Shown: positions 21,760 through 30,008, counted from the stretch's first letter. The stretch is 64,000 nt of DNA from Onthophagus taurus (GCF_036711975.1 NC_091967.1:27776001-27840000); one strand, 5' to 3'. Notes: generated by a model from the sequence alone, not told the origin. Numbers and translations: made by a program.

Positions 21760-22683
21760 CTACACAATATCTGATTTCTTAATCCAACTTCTTTCATCTA
21801 TTCCAAACCACTTGACGTACATTCTGTTTCCTTTCCGTTTTAGAATCTTTTCAATCAACTGTATGTCAGGATAATGAGTCCGTTGTAATTCTTCAGTATA
21901 GAAAGCTCCTTTAATGTCATCACCTTTCAAATCTTGTAGTAAATACGTCACTGGATTACTATATTGAATCTTAACAATTTTAAAAACTTCATTGCTCCAG
22001 TTAGGAGTATACCCTTTGGTGAACACACCACGATGTTTAGATATTCTTACAAAGTCATTCAAATGAAATTTTGTGTGTAATGTTTGACTTTGATAATGTG
22101 TTTTTCTATTATAAACAGTACGCAATAGCTTTTCCTCATCCGCCTCTATTGGTTTCATACCTGTAGTGGAATGCTTGCGGGTATTATATATTAATAAAAT
22201 TTGCGGTAATAAATTTAACCATTTAAAAGATCCCTGAACACTAAATTCTTTCCACATTAAACCTTTTAAAGTTCTATTTAAACGTTCAACGATAGATGCT
22301 TTTAACGAGCTAAACGTAGAGTAATGATTAATTTTTAATTTACTCATAAGTGACATAAAATCTTTATTATAAAACTCTTTTCCTTGATCGGTTTGAAGGT
22401 TTTTTGGTACGTTTGCATCCTTTAAAATACTTTTCATTGCTTTAGTAACATCTTTACCTGATTTAGTTTTTACCGGAACAGCCCATGCATATTTGCTAAA
22501 GACATCAATTACAACGAGTATATAACGATAACCACTATTTTGTCGTGCATAAGGTATCATCTCTACTAAATCAGCCTGGTATAAATCATTTATCCCTTTA
22601 GTAAGTACATGTCTTCTTTTAAAATGTATTCGAGCAGGTTTATGAAGTTCTTCAGCTAATTTTCTTTTAATATCAGAGGACAT
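21760..22683 (-). CDS. Polinton integrase (DDE, with chromodomain-like tail)
   Basis: 307 residues, retroviral-type (rve) integrase. Putative catalytic acids: D38 (YQADLVEM), D99 (LQTDQGKEF) and E133 (ASIVERLNRTLK). The last 40 residues (QLIEKILKRKGN, YVKWFG) resemble a chromodomain, as in integrases of C. elegans F54H12.3 type. It joins the linear element ends to target DNA with a 6-bp stagger, consistent with GATAAC. The gene is the last on the minus strand; its start overlaps the upstream gene by 28 bp, indicating compact viral-style packing. Intact. Confidence 0.93.
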   Translation of the reverse strand: MSSDIKRKLAEELHKPARIHFKRRHVLTKGINDLYQADLVEMIPYARQNSGYRYILVVIDVFSKYAWAVPVKTKSGKDVTKAMKSILKDANVPKNLQTDQGKEFYNKDFMSLMSKLKINHYSTFSSLKASIVERLNRTLKGLMWKEFSVQGSFKWLNLLPQILLIYNTRKHSTTGMKPIEADEEKLLRTVYNRKTHYQSQTLHTKFHLNDFVRISKHRGVFTKGYTPNWSNEVFKIVKIQYSNPVTYLLQDLKGDDIKGAFYTEELQRTHYPDIQLIEKILKRKGNRMYVKWFGIDERSWIKKSDIV

Positions 22684-23060
22684 GTTAGTACGATTTCTAC
22701 AAACAGTGTATTAATCGTCGCAGTAGGAGATGGAATGAATTTTAATCTGTCACCTTTCTTCAATTTGATACCCTTCCCATTTGAGCTATCATAAATCCTA
22801 TTGTTTACTATAAGAGTGGTGTCCGATGGCACAATGGTGATAGAGTAAATTTCTCCTGATTCAATAGGAAAAATATAATATCTGTTGAAATTACTCAGCG
22901 CATAACTATGTCCAGCTTTCGCACCAGTCAAAGTAATATTCAAATAAGAATAATATTTATGTTCTATTGAGGAGGAGGAAGAAGAAGAAGAAGAAATATG
23001 ATGTCCGAACTTGTGGATAGTCATAACTAAAATGATATAATGTATTGTAGGTTTATACAA
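22656..23060 (-). CDS. Unrecognised Polinton protein, 134 aa, Ser tract
   Basis: The start may be residue 1 or the Met at residue 13 (MTIHKFGH). A run of nine Ser precedes a region that looks beta-rich (SYLNITLTGAKAGHSYAL, IFPIESGEIYSITIVPSD, LFVEIVLTC). No family is recognised. Its place between integrase and a scaffold-like gene, and its probable beta content, would suit a minor virion or spike component; this is a guess. It overlaps the next gene upstream by 8 bp and the integrase by 28 bp. The Ser run is encoded by a simple repeat (minus strand TCN), so its length is likely variable. Confidence 0.6.
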   Translation of the reverse strand: MYKPTIHYIILVMTIHKFGHHISSSSSSSSSIEHKYYSYLNITLTGAKAGHSYALSNFNRYYIFPIESGEIYSITIVPSDTTLIVNNRIYDSSNGKGIKLKKGDRLKFIPSPTATINTLFVEIVLTCPLILKEN

Positions 23061-24168
23061 TTATATGAGCTTCTCGTAACTCTTCTATAATACTGTTAAT
23101 TTCATTACCATGTGACGTATTACCGGCAAGCTGAGAGGCTATTAAAAGTTTTAATCTATCTACTAATTCATTAGGATCATCCCAATAAATAAAATTTGAC
23201 CGTTGATTATTGTACTGCTGCTGCATGAGACCTTCACCAGTTCTCATACGAACAGGAACGCTTTTTACTCTAGTCCGTCGTACAACTCCTTCCGTTGTAT
23301 TTAAAACAGGTGCAATTATTTGACGATACTTGTCCGACTTGTCACCCATAATTTGTTTGCTTTTATCTTGATTTTTGTTTAATGCTGCTGTTGTTTTAAG
23401 TATTTCAACGTAATTCTTTTGATCATCACTGGTATATTGTTCTGGTTCCCTCTTGAAGATTAGCTCATACAGACCTTTCGTACCCTTATAAGTTTTATTT
23501 GCAATGGTTATATCATTCGTTTTACTACTAAAGAATATTTCACTATTTCCAATGGTATATTTATCAGTTAAAATATCAACATGAACTCCCTTGTTGCTGG
23601 AATCGAATTCATTGCTATCATCTCTTACATAGCCCTCAATGTAAGATCTTGTTAGAGGAGCAAATTGTTCCAAGTATAAGAAAAATGATTCTTCAGGAAT
23701 ATTCATAGTTTCTGGTAATGGAGATACATCTGCTGCTGTCGCTGCTGCTGCTGCAGGTGGTGATGTTTGCGTTGGTTGCGGTGGTGGTGATGGAGATGTT
23801 GCAAAAACATCTTCATCATCATCGCTTAATATTGATATTGTTGGTGATTGAGGCGCTTGTTGTTGTCGATGAAGTTCTGGTAGACGTGATGCTTGCACTG
23901 CTTCTGATACTCTTCTTTTCTTTGTAGGTATTACTGTTTTAAATTCTTCTTCTTTAACTTCCTCCGATTTAAGCTCCTCCTCCTCCTTCTTAACTTTAAT
24001 AGGATGTTTAATTGTGGAAATTATTTTTTTTAAAGGGGTTGTTACTGCTTTATATTGCTGTTGAAGCAAATGTTCGGATTTATGTTTCCTTGCTTTTAAT
24101 GTATCCAATTTCTTTTTCACATTTGCTCTTGTTTTAATAAGCTTTCGTGTTAATTGTTTTGAGTCCAT
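23053..24168 (-). CDS. Unrecognised Polinton protein, 371 aa
   Basis: Residues 1-80 are basic and helical (KKKLDTLKARKHKSEHLLQQ), with an acidic Lys/Glu patch (KVKKEEEELKSEEVKEEEF). Residues 110-150 are disordered, with SDDDED and Pro/Ala/Thr runs. The C-terminal half is ordered and ends with IYWDDPNELVDRLKLLIASQ and a further helix, which I associate from memory with proteins repeatedly encoded in insect Polintons. Function unknown; the charged disordered N-terminus would suit a DNA-binding core or scaffold role. Intact, in tight linkage with its downstream neighbours. An unusual palindromic repeat lies just upstream (24,240-24,382) and may form its promoter. Confidence 0.75.
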   Translation of the reverse strand: MDSKQLTRKLIKTRANVKKKLDTLKARKHKSEHLLQQQYKAVTTPLKKIISTIKHPIKVKKEEEELKSEEVKEEEFKTVIPTKKRRVSEAVQASRLPELHRQQQAPQSPTISILSDDDEDVFATSPSPPPQPTQTSPPAAAAATAADVSPLPETMNIPEESFFLYLEQFAPLTRSYIEGYVRDDSNEFDSSNKGVHVDILTDKYTIGNSEIFFSSKTNDITIANKTYKGTKGLYELIFKREPEQYTSDDQKNYVEILKTTAALNKNQDKSKQIMGDKSDKYRQIIAPVLNTTEGVVRRTRVKSVPVRMRTGEGLMQQQYNNQRSNFIYWDDPNELVDRLKLLIASQLAGNTSHGNEINSIIEELREAHIIV

Positions 24169-24239
24169 GTTTTCTGTACAATGAATGAACGGTTACTGAC
24201 TAATGCATGTGCTTACTGTAGAGTTTTATTGAAACTATT

Positions 24240-24382
24240 CAGGCCGGTTTTAACCGATCCGTTTTATCCGATCGGTTTTAACCGATCTGTTTTATCCGAC
24301 CGGTTTTAACCGATCAGTTTTATCCGACTAACCGCATTTATCGGTTGTAACACCGATACTTTATCGGTTGTAACACCGATAC
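24240..24382. repeat. AACCGATC palindromic repeat cluster
   Basis: Three near-repeats of about 31 bp (GGTTTTAACCGATC then GTTTTATCCGA), followed by two copies of TATCGGTTGTAACACCGATAC. Many units are partly self-complementary (ATCGG/CCGAT). The cluster fills the gap upstream of the 371-residue gene and overlaps the last codons of the phospholipase gene. The same motifs occur in block P2 at about 40,610-40,955, 41,145-41,325 and 43,690-43,930. Confidence 0.75.
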
Positions 24383-24732
24383 TTTTTCGGATTCTTCAAA
24401 CCGAAACCTAACTTTCGTTTTACTTTCATCGCATTAGTAACAAACCATGCGTTAGCTTTTTCACCAATCGATGAATCTTTCGCCAATACTCTTTTCCATG
24501 CTTCTTCAGCTAATACTTTATCTGCTTTATGTCGATTGTGTAAATCTGTGTATTGTGTATAGGCTAAATCGTGACGTTTACATGCTCTATCAAGGTCATT
24601 AATACCAGGATCTCCACGTGCTAAGCGTTTCATAAGATTTGTCCCGGGTCCACAGAACTGATAGCCGGGTAAATGCAGCTCTCCACCTGTTCGTATCACT
24701 AACATGACTGATATAGAAACATACACAATCAC
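24361..24732 (-). CDS. Parvovirus-type phospholipase A2 domain protein
   Basis: 123 residues. The calcium-loop motif YQFCGPG is at residues 24-30 and the catalytic HD in KRHDLAY at 54-55, matching the small phospholipase domain of parvovirus VP1 rather than secreted PLA2 (no disulphide pattern). In particles this activity opens endosomal membranes. The tail is basic (KVKRKLGFGLKNPKKYR), as in virion core proteins. The start overlaps the ATPase stop by 4 bp (ATGA), so the pair is probably co-transcribed. Intact. Block P2 has lost it. Confidence 0.85.
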   Translation of the reverse strand: MIVYVSISVMLVIRTGGELHLPGYQFCGPGTNLMKRLARGDPGINDLDRACKRHDLAYTQYTDLHNRHKADKVLAEEAWKRVLAKDSSIGEKANAWFVTNAMKVKRKLGFGLKNPKKYRCYNR

Positions 24733-25424
24733 AGTTTTATATAGTAATGAAACCCATTACGATATCTACCATTGTTCATATCGTCCTCCTTACTGATTAC
24801 AAAAAATCCAAATCTATCTTTCCAACACATTGAACACATTTTCTTAAAGACATTGAATTTCATATCGGTTGTTACATGATCATTATAAATATGTTTTAAA
24901 TTTAGATCATCTTGTTTGAAAAGTATTAAAAAGTTTGCATTATCACGTATTAAATGCTTTGGAATATGTGTGTAACTCTGACATAAATAAAAACTATCTA
25001 TTGCCTTATGTCGTCCCATACAAAAATAATCACGAATAATTGATTGTTTATCGCATGCTACATCATCAAATATAAAAACCGAATCTTCATTCGCTTTAGA
25101 AGGATGCATTATGTCATCACTACTGCTATACTCATAATATCCTAAACCTTTTATAGGCTGCAGCAATTTTCTCAAATATTCATATTTGTTTTGATACAAT
25201 GACTTTGAATACACATACACATTTTTAAATGATAGTCCATTAGGATCCTGTAATAAGCTAATTATCAGATTTGTTTTACCAGAGTTAGAAGGTCCGGATA
25301 TAATGCAACGTAGATTATTTGGAAATAAATAACTATGCTTTCTGTTTTGAGGTGATTGATTATTATTAAATTGCATTGTTACATCATCAACACTTAATGT
25401 GTAAGGTTGTTTTATCACTTTCAT
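24729..25424 (-). CDS. Polinton packaging ATPase (FtsK/HerA, A32-like)
   Basis: 231 residues with Walker A GPSNSGKT (44-51) and Walker B VFIFDD (116-121), then FCMGRHKAIDSFYLCQSY, the sensor-like region of A32-type ATPases. Such enzymes pump genome DNA into capsids. It begins the minus-strand operon-like cluster; its start codon lies in the first of two tandem copies of a 128-bp sequence that also forms the intergenic promoter. Length normal for Polintons. Intact. Confidence 0.92.
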   Translation of the reverse strand: MKVIKQPYTLSVDDVTMQFNNNQSPQNRKHSYLFPNNLRCIISGPSNSGKTNLIISLLQDPNGLSFKNVYVYSKSLYQNKYEYLRKLLQPIKGLGYYEYSSSDDIMHPSKANEDSVFIFDDVACDKQSIIRDYFCMGRHKAIDSFYLCQSYTHIPKHLIRDNANFLILFKQDDLNLKHIYNDHVTTDMKFNVFKKMCSMCWKDRFGFFVISKEDDMNNGRYRNGFHYYIKL

Positions 25425-25637
25425 GTTTATTGTATAACTAACTATTATATAAGTTTGATTTTGAATATATAATGTTCATTTGTCTGTTGACCATTGAAGC
25501 GATTATCAATATCATCAATATTTAATGTGTAAGGTTGTTTTATCACTTTCATGTTTATGGTATAACTGACTCCTTTATAAGACTGAATTTAAACATATAA
25601 TATTCATTTGTCTGTTGACCATTGAAGTGATTGGACC
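25380..25637. promoter_or_regulatory. Divergent promoter region with 128-bp tandem duplication
   Basis: aatgtgtaaggttgttttat at 25,396 recurs at 25,524, and ttcatttgtctgttgacc at 25,472 recurs at 25,603. The duplicated unit includes the ATPase start codon and its first codons, so a second, decapitated ATPase start lies at 25,549-25,551. TATA-like tatataag/ttataag and catataatat motifs occur in both copies. The region separates the two divergent gene clusters. Confidence 0.7.
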
Positions 25638-26075
25638 ATGAAGAAAGGAGCAAGTGGAAAAGCGATTTCTTTTAATAAAGCCGTTAAAAATGCTAAAATA
25701 AAATTAAAAGAGTCAAGCACTAATGATTTCAAATCTGCTGCAAAGTTAGCTTTACGTGCCGTAAAAGGTATTGTCAAAAAGAAACCTCGTTCTAGAGTTA
25801 TTACAATTCCAAAAAGCGGTGGTATACTTCCGCTCATTCCAATTTTTGCTGGTTTAAGTGCATTAGGAGCTCTAGCAGGTGGCACTGCTTCCGTTATAAG
25901 TGCTGTCAATAAAACGAAGCAAGCACAAGCGGCACTCAAGGAAAGTCAAAGACATAATCAAACTATGGAATCAATAGCTTTAGGTAAAGGTCTGTATTTA
26001 AAACCATATAAAAAAGGATTAGGTGTTTTTTTAAAGACACGCCAAGAAAAACCATACAACAGCAGAAAGCGCTAA
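25638..26075 (+). CDS. Adenovirus core-protein-X/pVI-like minor virion protein
   Basis: 145 residues. The N-terminus is strongly basic (KKKPRSRVITIPKS), followed by GGILPLIPIFAGLSALGALA, a Gly/Ala-rich hydrophobic segment, then a short amphipathic helix and a basic tail (KPYKKGLGVFLKTR). The basic-then-hydrophobic layout is that of adenovirus pX/pVI-type minor proteins and their adintovirus/Polinton counterparts, which contact the genome and membranes. First gene of the plus cluster, 14 bp before the protease. A Gly-Gly within the hydrophobic start could be a protease site. Assignment is by layout, not strict identity. Confidence 0.65.
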   Translation: MKKGASGKAISFNKAVKNAKIKLKESSTNDFKSAAKLALRAVKGIVKKKPRSRVITIPKSGGILPLIPIFAGLSALGALAGGTASVISAVNKTKQAQAALKESQRHNQTMESIALGKGLYLKPYKKGLGVFLKTRQEKPYNSRKR

Positions 26076-26089
26076 CAAACGTTGACTTG

Positions 26090-26425
26090 ATGCGTTATGT
26101 GAAAATATTAGGGATACCAGAGTTTAGAGGGATATTCATGCAAGATAAATTACCTGTGCGTATTAATAATAATGAAAGAGGTATTATTAACTTGGATAGT
26201 GTGAAAGGACCTGGTACTCATTGGACAGCCTATATTAAAAAGGGAAATATAATTACTTATTTCGATAGTTTTGGTAATTTAAAACCAAGTAAAGAAATTG
26301 TCAATTATTTCAAGAGTGCAGGAAATAATGTAATTATTAAATATAATCACCATCAATATCAAACCTATAACACAAGTAATTGTGGTCATTTATGTTTAAA
26401 TTTCTTATCATCAGACGCATTATAG
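26090..26425 (+). CDS. Adenain-type cysteine protease (Ulp1 fold)
   Basis: 111 residues from the ATG at 26,090. His44 in GTHWTAY, Asp59 in TYFDSFG, Gln89/91 in HQYQTYN and Cys98 in SNCGHLC give the His-Asp-Gln-Cys order of the adenovirus maturation protease family. It cleaves precursor virion proteins during assembly. It is short even for Polintons, lacking most of the region after the Cys helix, but all catalytic positions are present. Sixteen bases separate it from the penton-like gene. Confidence 0.88.
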   Translation: MRYVKILGIPEFRGIFMQDKLPVRINNNERGIINLDSVKGPGTHWTAYIKKGNIITYFDSFGNLKPSKEIVNYFKSAGNNVIIKYNHHQYQTYNTSNCGHLCLNFLSSDAL

Positions 26426-26441
26426 TTTCAACAATCGAAGG

Positions 26442-27149
26442 ATGTGGACGTTTGATTTAGTAGGAAAAACGTCTGTTCTAACAGCAAATTATCACCCTGC
26501 AATAGAACTGAATCCTAATTATCAATATGAACTGGCACTTGTAAGCTTTGATGGATACAACTCAATTCCAAATATTGACGAAACAAATAATTGCTTAAAA
26601 ATTGATAATGAATTGATAGCACTACCAACAGGATCTTATGAATTAACACACATTTCGAATGCCATTAATAAACAACTTAAAGAAAAGAATATTAAAGGTG
26701 TGAACTTTAGCCTACAAGCAAATGAGGATACTCTACAAGCAGTGATCACATGTAACAAAACTATTGATTTTAATGTAAACAACTCCATCTCAACAATATT
26801 AGGATTTAATAAATCAGATGTACTGGATCCAATAAAATCCCCGCATAGAGCTCGCAATATTGTAGATATATTTAAAGTAAATTCTATACAAGTACTATGT
26901 AGCATAACACATGGAGCTTATCACAACGACATACCTGCGCACACTATCTACTCATTTTTCCCTACAGTACCTAAAGATTATAAAATATCAGAAACTCCCC
27001 ACAATTTAATATATATGCCTCTGAATACACAAATAATTAATAATATTACCCTTAAAATAGTTGATCAAAACGGATTGTTGTTCAATTTCAGAGGAGAAGT
27101 CATCAAGATAAGACTACATTTAAAGCTCTCTAGTAATAATGGTTCTTAA
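26442..27149 (+). CDS. Penton-like minor capsid protein
   Basis: 235 residues, predicted mostly beta. The opening WTFDLVGKTSVLTANYHPAI and the segment ELALVSFDGYNSIPNI are typical of the small jelly-roll proteins encoded next to the protease in insect Polintons, which form the capsid vertices. The ending GEVIKIRLHLKL is a terminal strand. Its last 11 bases overlap the next small frame. A degraded copy of its middle third lies at 28,489-28,637. Intact. Confidence 0.75.
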   Translation: MWTFDLVGKTSVLTANYHPAIELNPNYQYELALVSFDGYNSIPNIDETNNCLKIDNELIALPTGSYELTHISNAINKQLKEKNIKGVNFSLQANEDTLQAVITCNKTIDFNVNNSISTILGFNKSDVLDPIKSPHRARNIVDIFKVNSIQVLCSITHGAYHNDIPAHTIYSFFPTVPKDYKISETPHNLIYMPLNTQIINNITLKIVDQNGLLFNFRGEVIKIRLHLKLSSNNGS

Positions 27150-27273
27150 GGTAAAAGGTAATATAAACCCACAAAATCAAACCAATACTTTTAGTTCTCT
27201 TCACACTGTGAAACAGTTAACACCTCAAAACAAACAATTTCTTGAATCATTAGGTTTACAATTAATAAAATAA
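27139..27273 (+). CDS. Small Polinton protein, 44 aa
   Basis: ATG at 27,139 overlaps the penton-like stop and the frame ends eight bases before the capsid start. It reads MVLKVKGNIN..., ending LTPQNKQFLESLGLQLIK. The (N/E)xxFLxSLGL ending looks like a conserved peptide rather than noise, and the tight fit between two genes in a compact cluster supports it. Function unknown; such small proteins are often capsid cement or assembly factors. Confidence 0.6.
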   Translation: MVLKVKGNINPQNQTNTFSSLHTVKQLTPQNKQFLESLGLQLIK

Positions 27274-27280
27274 TAACAAT

Positions 27281-28483
27281 ATGAGTATCTTAAACGTCTC
27301 TGATAAAGTACAATTTGATAATTCACTCGTACGGATTCAGTATCATAATCATTTACCATACTCATCAAATTCTTTTAACAATAGCGATGAAATTCGTATT
27401 GCAATTCAACAACAGGACGTTTACACGTTACCAAGTCAATCTTTTATTTACGTACAAGGGAAACTATTGAAAGATGACGGAACCGTTGATAAAGATTCAA
27501 AATTGTCAGCAAATCCGATCGCTCATATGTTTAGTGAAGTACGATTTGAATGTGGAGGGAACGTAATTGACAGAGTAAGAAATCCAGGAATAGCTAGCAC
27601 ATTAAAAAATCTTTGCTCATTAACAAGATCGGAATACTATCATGCCTCTAACGCAGGTTTCGAATATCCAAATGTTAAAGTAAATGAAAATACAGGAGAT
27701 TTTAATTTTTGTGTTCCCTTGAAATATTTTCTTGGGTTCGCAGAAGATTATAATAAAATTTTGATAAATCTCCGTCAAGAATTAGTTTTAGTACGCAGTA
27801 ATTCAGACAAGAATGTTATCGAAAGTCTTTTACCTAATGTGGCGATTACTATTAATAAAATAGTATGGAAAGTTCCTCATGTTTCTGTAGCCGATGTTGA
27901 ACGTTTAAAACTTTTAGAGTACATTGAACAAGGAATTGAATTGGACATGGGATTTAGATCATTTGATTTACATGAATACCCATCATTACCAAAAAATAGA
28001 CAACACACATGGACAATTAAAACATCTACTCAATTAGAAAAGCCCAGATACTTTATATTAGGGTTTCAAATCAATAGAAAAGATAATCCGTTACGTTCTG
28101 CATCACAATTTGACCACTGTAATTTAACAGATATGAAAGTGTTTTTAAATAGTGAGAAATATCCCTATGAAGCTTTAAATTTAAATTTTAAGACAGGTCA
28201 AATTGCAGTTTTATATGAAATGTATTGTAATTTCGCAAAGACCTATTACGATCGAGAACTTGCAGAACCAATGTTTAACAGAGATACATTTTTAGCACAT
28301 ACACCGATTATTGTAATTGATTGTTCACGGCAAAATGATATTTTAAATGTTGGAACCGTTGATATTCGCATTGAATTTGAAACGAGTGAAGAGATACCTA
28401 ATGCTACTTCCCTCTACTGTTTAATCTTACACGATCGTGTTTTCAAATATGTTCCTTTAACTGGTATGATTAATCAAATATAG
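27281..28483 (+). CDS. Major capsid protein, lineage 1 (F54H12.2-like)
   Basis: 400 residues. Its sequence pattern (VQGKL near the start, VRNPGIASTLKNL, KYFLGFAEDY, FQINRKDNPL, HCNLTDMKVFLNSEKYPYEA, FNRDTFLAHTPIIVIDC) parallels the capsid gene of block P2 at 37,568-38,800, and the set matches what is widely annotated as F54H12.2-like protein and interpreted as the double jelly-roll capsid of Polintons. It forms the hexons of the icosahedral particle. The two in-window versions are clearly homologous but far apart, so two Polinton lineages are present. Intact. Confidence 0.85.
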   Translation: MSILNVSDKVQFDNSLVRIQYHNHLPYSSNSFNNSDEIRIAIQQQDVYTLPSQSFIYVQGKLLKDDGTVDKDSKLSANPIAHMFSEVRFECGGNVIDRVRNPGIASTLKNLCSLTRSEYYHASNAGFEYPNVKVNENTGDFNFCVPLKYFLGFAEDYNKILINLRQELVLVRSNSDKNVIESLLPNVAITINKIVWKVPHVSVADVERLKLLEYIEQGIELDMGFRSFDLHEYPSLPKNRQHTWTIKTSTQLEKPRYFILGFQINRKDNPLRSASQFDHCNLTDMKVFLNSEKYPYEALNLNFKTGQIAVLYEMYCNFAKTYYDRELAEPMFNRDTFLAHTPIIVIDCSRQNDILNVGTVDIRIEFETSEEIPNATSLYCLILHDRVFKYVPLTGMINQI

Positions 28484-28776
28484 ATCAGTTTGTAAACAAC
28501 TCTATCTCATCGACATAACGTTTTAGTAAATTAGATGTACTGGATCCAATAAAATTCCCACACAGCGCTCGAAATATTGTAGATATATTTAAAGTAACTT
28601 ATATGCAAGTATAATGTAACATAACACATACCTGCATAATTTTACTGAAACATAAATAACTTTGGAATTCGAAATACTCAGAAGTTATTTATAATCATTA
28701 CGTACATTCTTTAATAATTTTACAAAAACCTTTGAGTGGGGAGGTATCTATAGTTATAAATTACATTTATTACAAT
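28484..28776 (+). pseudogene. Recombination scar: penton fragment plus foreign capsid tail
   Basis: 28,489-28,637 is a decayed copy of 26,773-26,930 within the penton-like gene (shared blocks AGATGTACTGGATCCAATAA and AATATTGTAGATATATTTAA). 28,726-28,767 encodes KPLSGEVSIVIN, the C-terminus of the lineage 2 capsid (KPLSGEVSVIIN at 37,571-37,606), not of the adjacent lineage 1 capsid, which ends VPLTGMINQI. The next gene is also the one that follows the lineage 2 capsid in P2. Confidence 0.8.
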
Positions 28777-29286
28777 ATGAAGTTCAGATGTGCGGTTGTA
28801 GACGTTCAAGGGTTTTACGTCAACTGTAAATTCGAAGTTAAAGAATTTACTCTTCTGGATATTACCGCCACCGGCTACATTATACATTTACACCTAAAGC
28901 CGAGCGTACCATTCCAACGATTAAACGTTGAAGATCAGAGGTCAGTAAGATATTTAGAACGCAACCATCATAGGTTGATATATAACGATGGGTGGATAAA
29001 TCAATCGGAAGGTCTAAATGTAATTGATGGTTTTATTTCCTCCTACGATCAAATATTTGTTAAGGGAAATCAAAAGAAGCAGTTTTTGGAAACACGTAAC
29101 CATAATAATAATTCAATAATAACAGATATTGCGTTAGAATTTGCGGAAGAGGATGAAACTAAATTAAATTCAACCTCCAATCAATGTTGGTTTCACGTCG
29201 GCTGTTGTCCAGCGGTATGTTCACAGAACAATGTTTTAATTTTAAAAAAATTTTTATGTAAACAAAATAAAGTTACTTGTATTTAA
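28777..29286 (+). CDS. Conserved Polinton protein, possible RNase H-fold nuclease
   Basis: 169 residues from ATG at 28,777, chosen because the homologue at 37,038-37,535 starts at the same MKF. The start VVDVQGFYVN with a beta-strand-like run (IIHLHLKPSVPF), SVRYLERNHH, a run ending FVKGNQKKQFLE and a C-terminal CWFH...CSQNNVLILKKFL recall DEDD-type exonuclease layout, with Asp in the first strand and a conserved His/Cys end. The second acid of a D-x-E motif is Gln here, so activity is doubtful. Function is inferred weakly. Present in both P1 and P2, downstream of a capsid gene. Confidence 0.65.
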   Translation: MKFRCAVVDVQGFYVNCKFEVKEFTLLDITATGYIIHLHLKPSVPFQRLNVEDQRSVRYLERNHHRLIYNDGWINQSEGLNVIDGFISSYDQIFVKGNQKKQFLETRNHNNNSIITDIALEFAEEDETKLNSTSNQCWFHVGCCPAVCSQNNVLILKKFLCKQNKVTCI

Positions 29287-29946
29287 GTTGCCTGAATTAT
29301 TATTAGAAATATTCCTATTGTATTATTAAATTTATGTTTTAATCAATAAATTAATATTTATTTTTGTTAAAAAATATGCATTTTAATACTATCAAAATAA
29401 TTGTATCTTTATTCTCTTTTACCACCATCACCAGATGGCGTCACATGAATTTTAAATTTACGCGCGCCATCTATCGCCCATCAGGCAACACCTAGCGCGC
29501 GTCATTTATCGCTCAACGCTTTGTGTCCGCATGTATCGACGATGACGTCATCGTGATAAGGCCCGTCGATCTAGATAGCCTCATTCAAATTTCCCGCCAA
29601 AAAGAGGGTTCTTGGAGAATGCTGCGCTCCGATTGGTTGAATTTAAAATGTGGGCGTGGCCAGAAGGAGGTAGTGGTGGGGATAAAATTTGATTTCGGAC
29701 CCCCCTATATTAAATCTTATGGGAGTTTGGTCCAGAACGCCTATAGCTATACGCACGCTATCTATCGCTCATCAGATGAATTTAAAATGTGTACGTGGTC
29801 AGAAGGAGGTAGTGGTGGGGATAAAAAGTACTTTTGGACCCCCCTACGTTAAATCTTATGGGATTTTGATTTAGAACGCCCATAGATATATGCGCGTCAT
29901 TTATCGCTCAATAAAAATTTTAAAGCTACATGTATTTTAATACTAC
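29287..29946. repeat. Relic of a second, diverged TIR end
   Basis: 29,430-29,900 contains gcgcgccatctatcgccca, atgtatcgacgatgacgtca, aaaatgtgggcgtgg and aatcttatgggattttgatt, all found in P1's outer inverted repeat (30,960-31,250), but in diverged and partly doubled form (the ggaggtagtggtggggata block occurs twice, at 29,664 and 29,803). It lies just inside the intact right TIR, so an older end has been capped by a newer one. Confidence 0.75.
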
Positions 29947-30008
29947 TTTATACAACTGTATACTAAAACTAAAGTAATTAAAACAATATATATTTTATTA
30001 AGTTTTAT

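Noticed and set aside
23718..23927. Plus-strand Leu/Val-rich frame
   Set aside because: Lies antisense to the low-complexity middle of the 371-residue gene.
25604..25939. Minus-strand 111-codon hydrophobic frame
   Set aside because: Antisense to the core-X-like gene, which has better composition, position and start.
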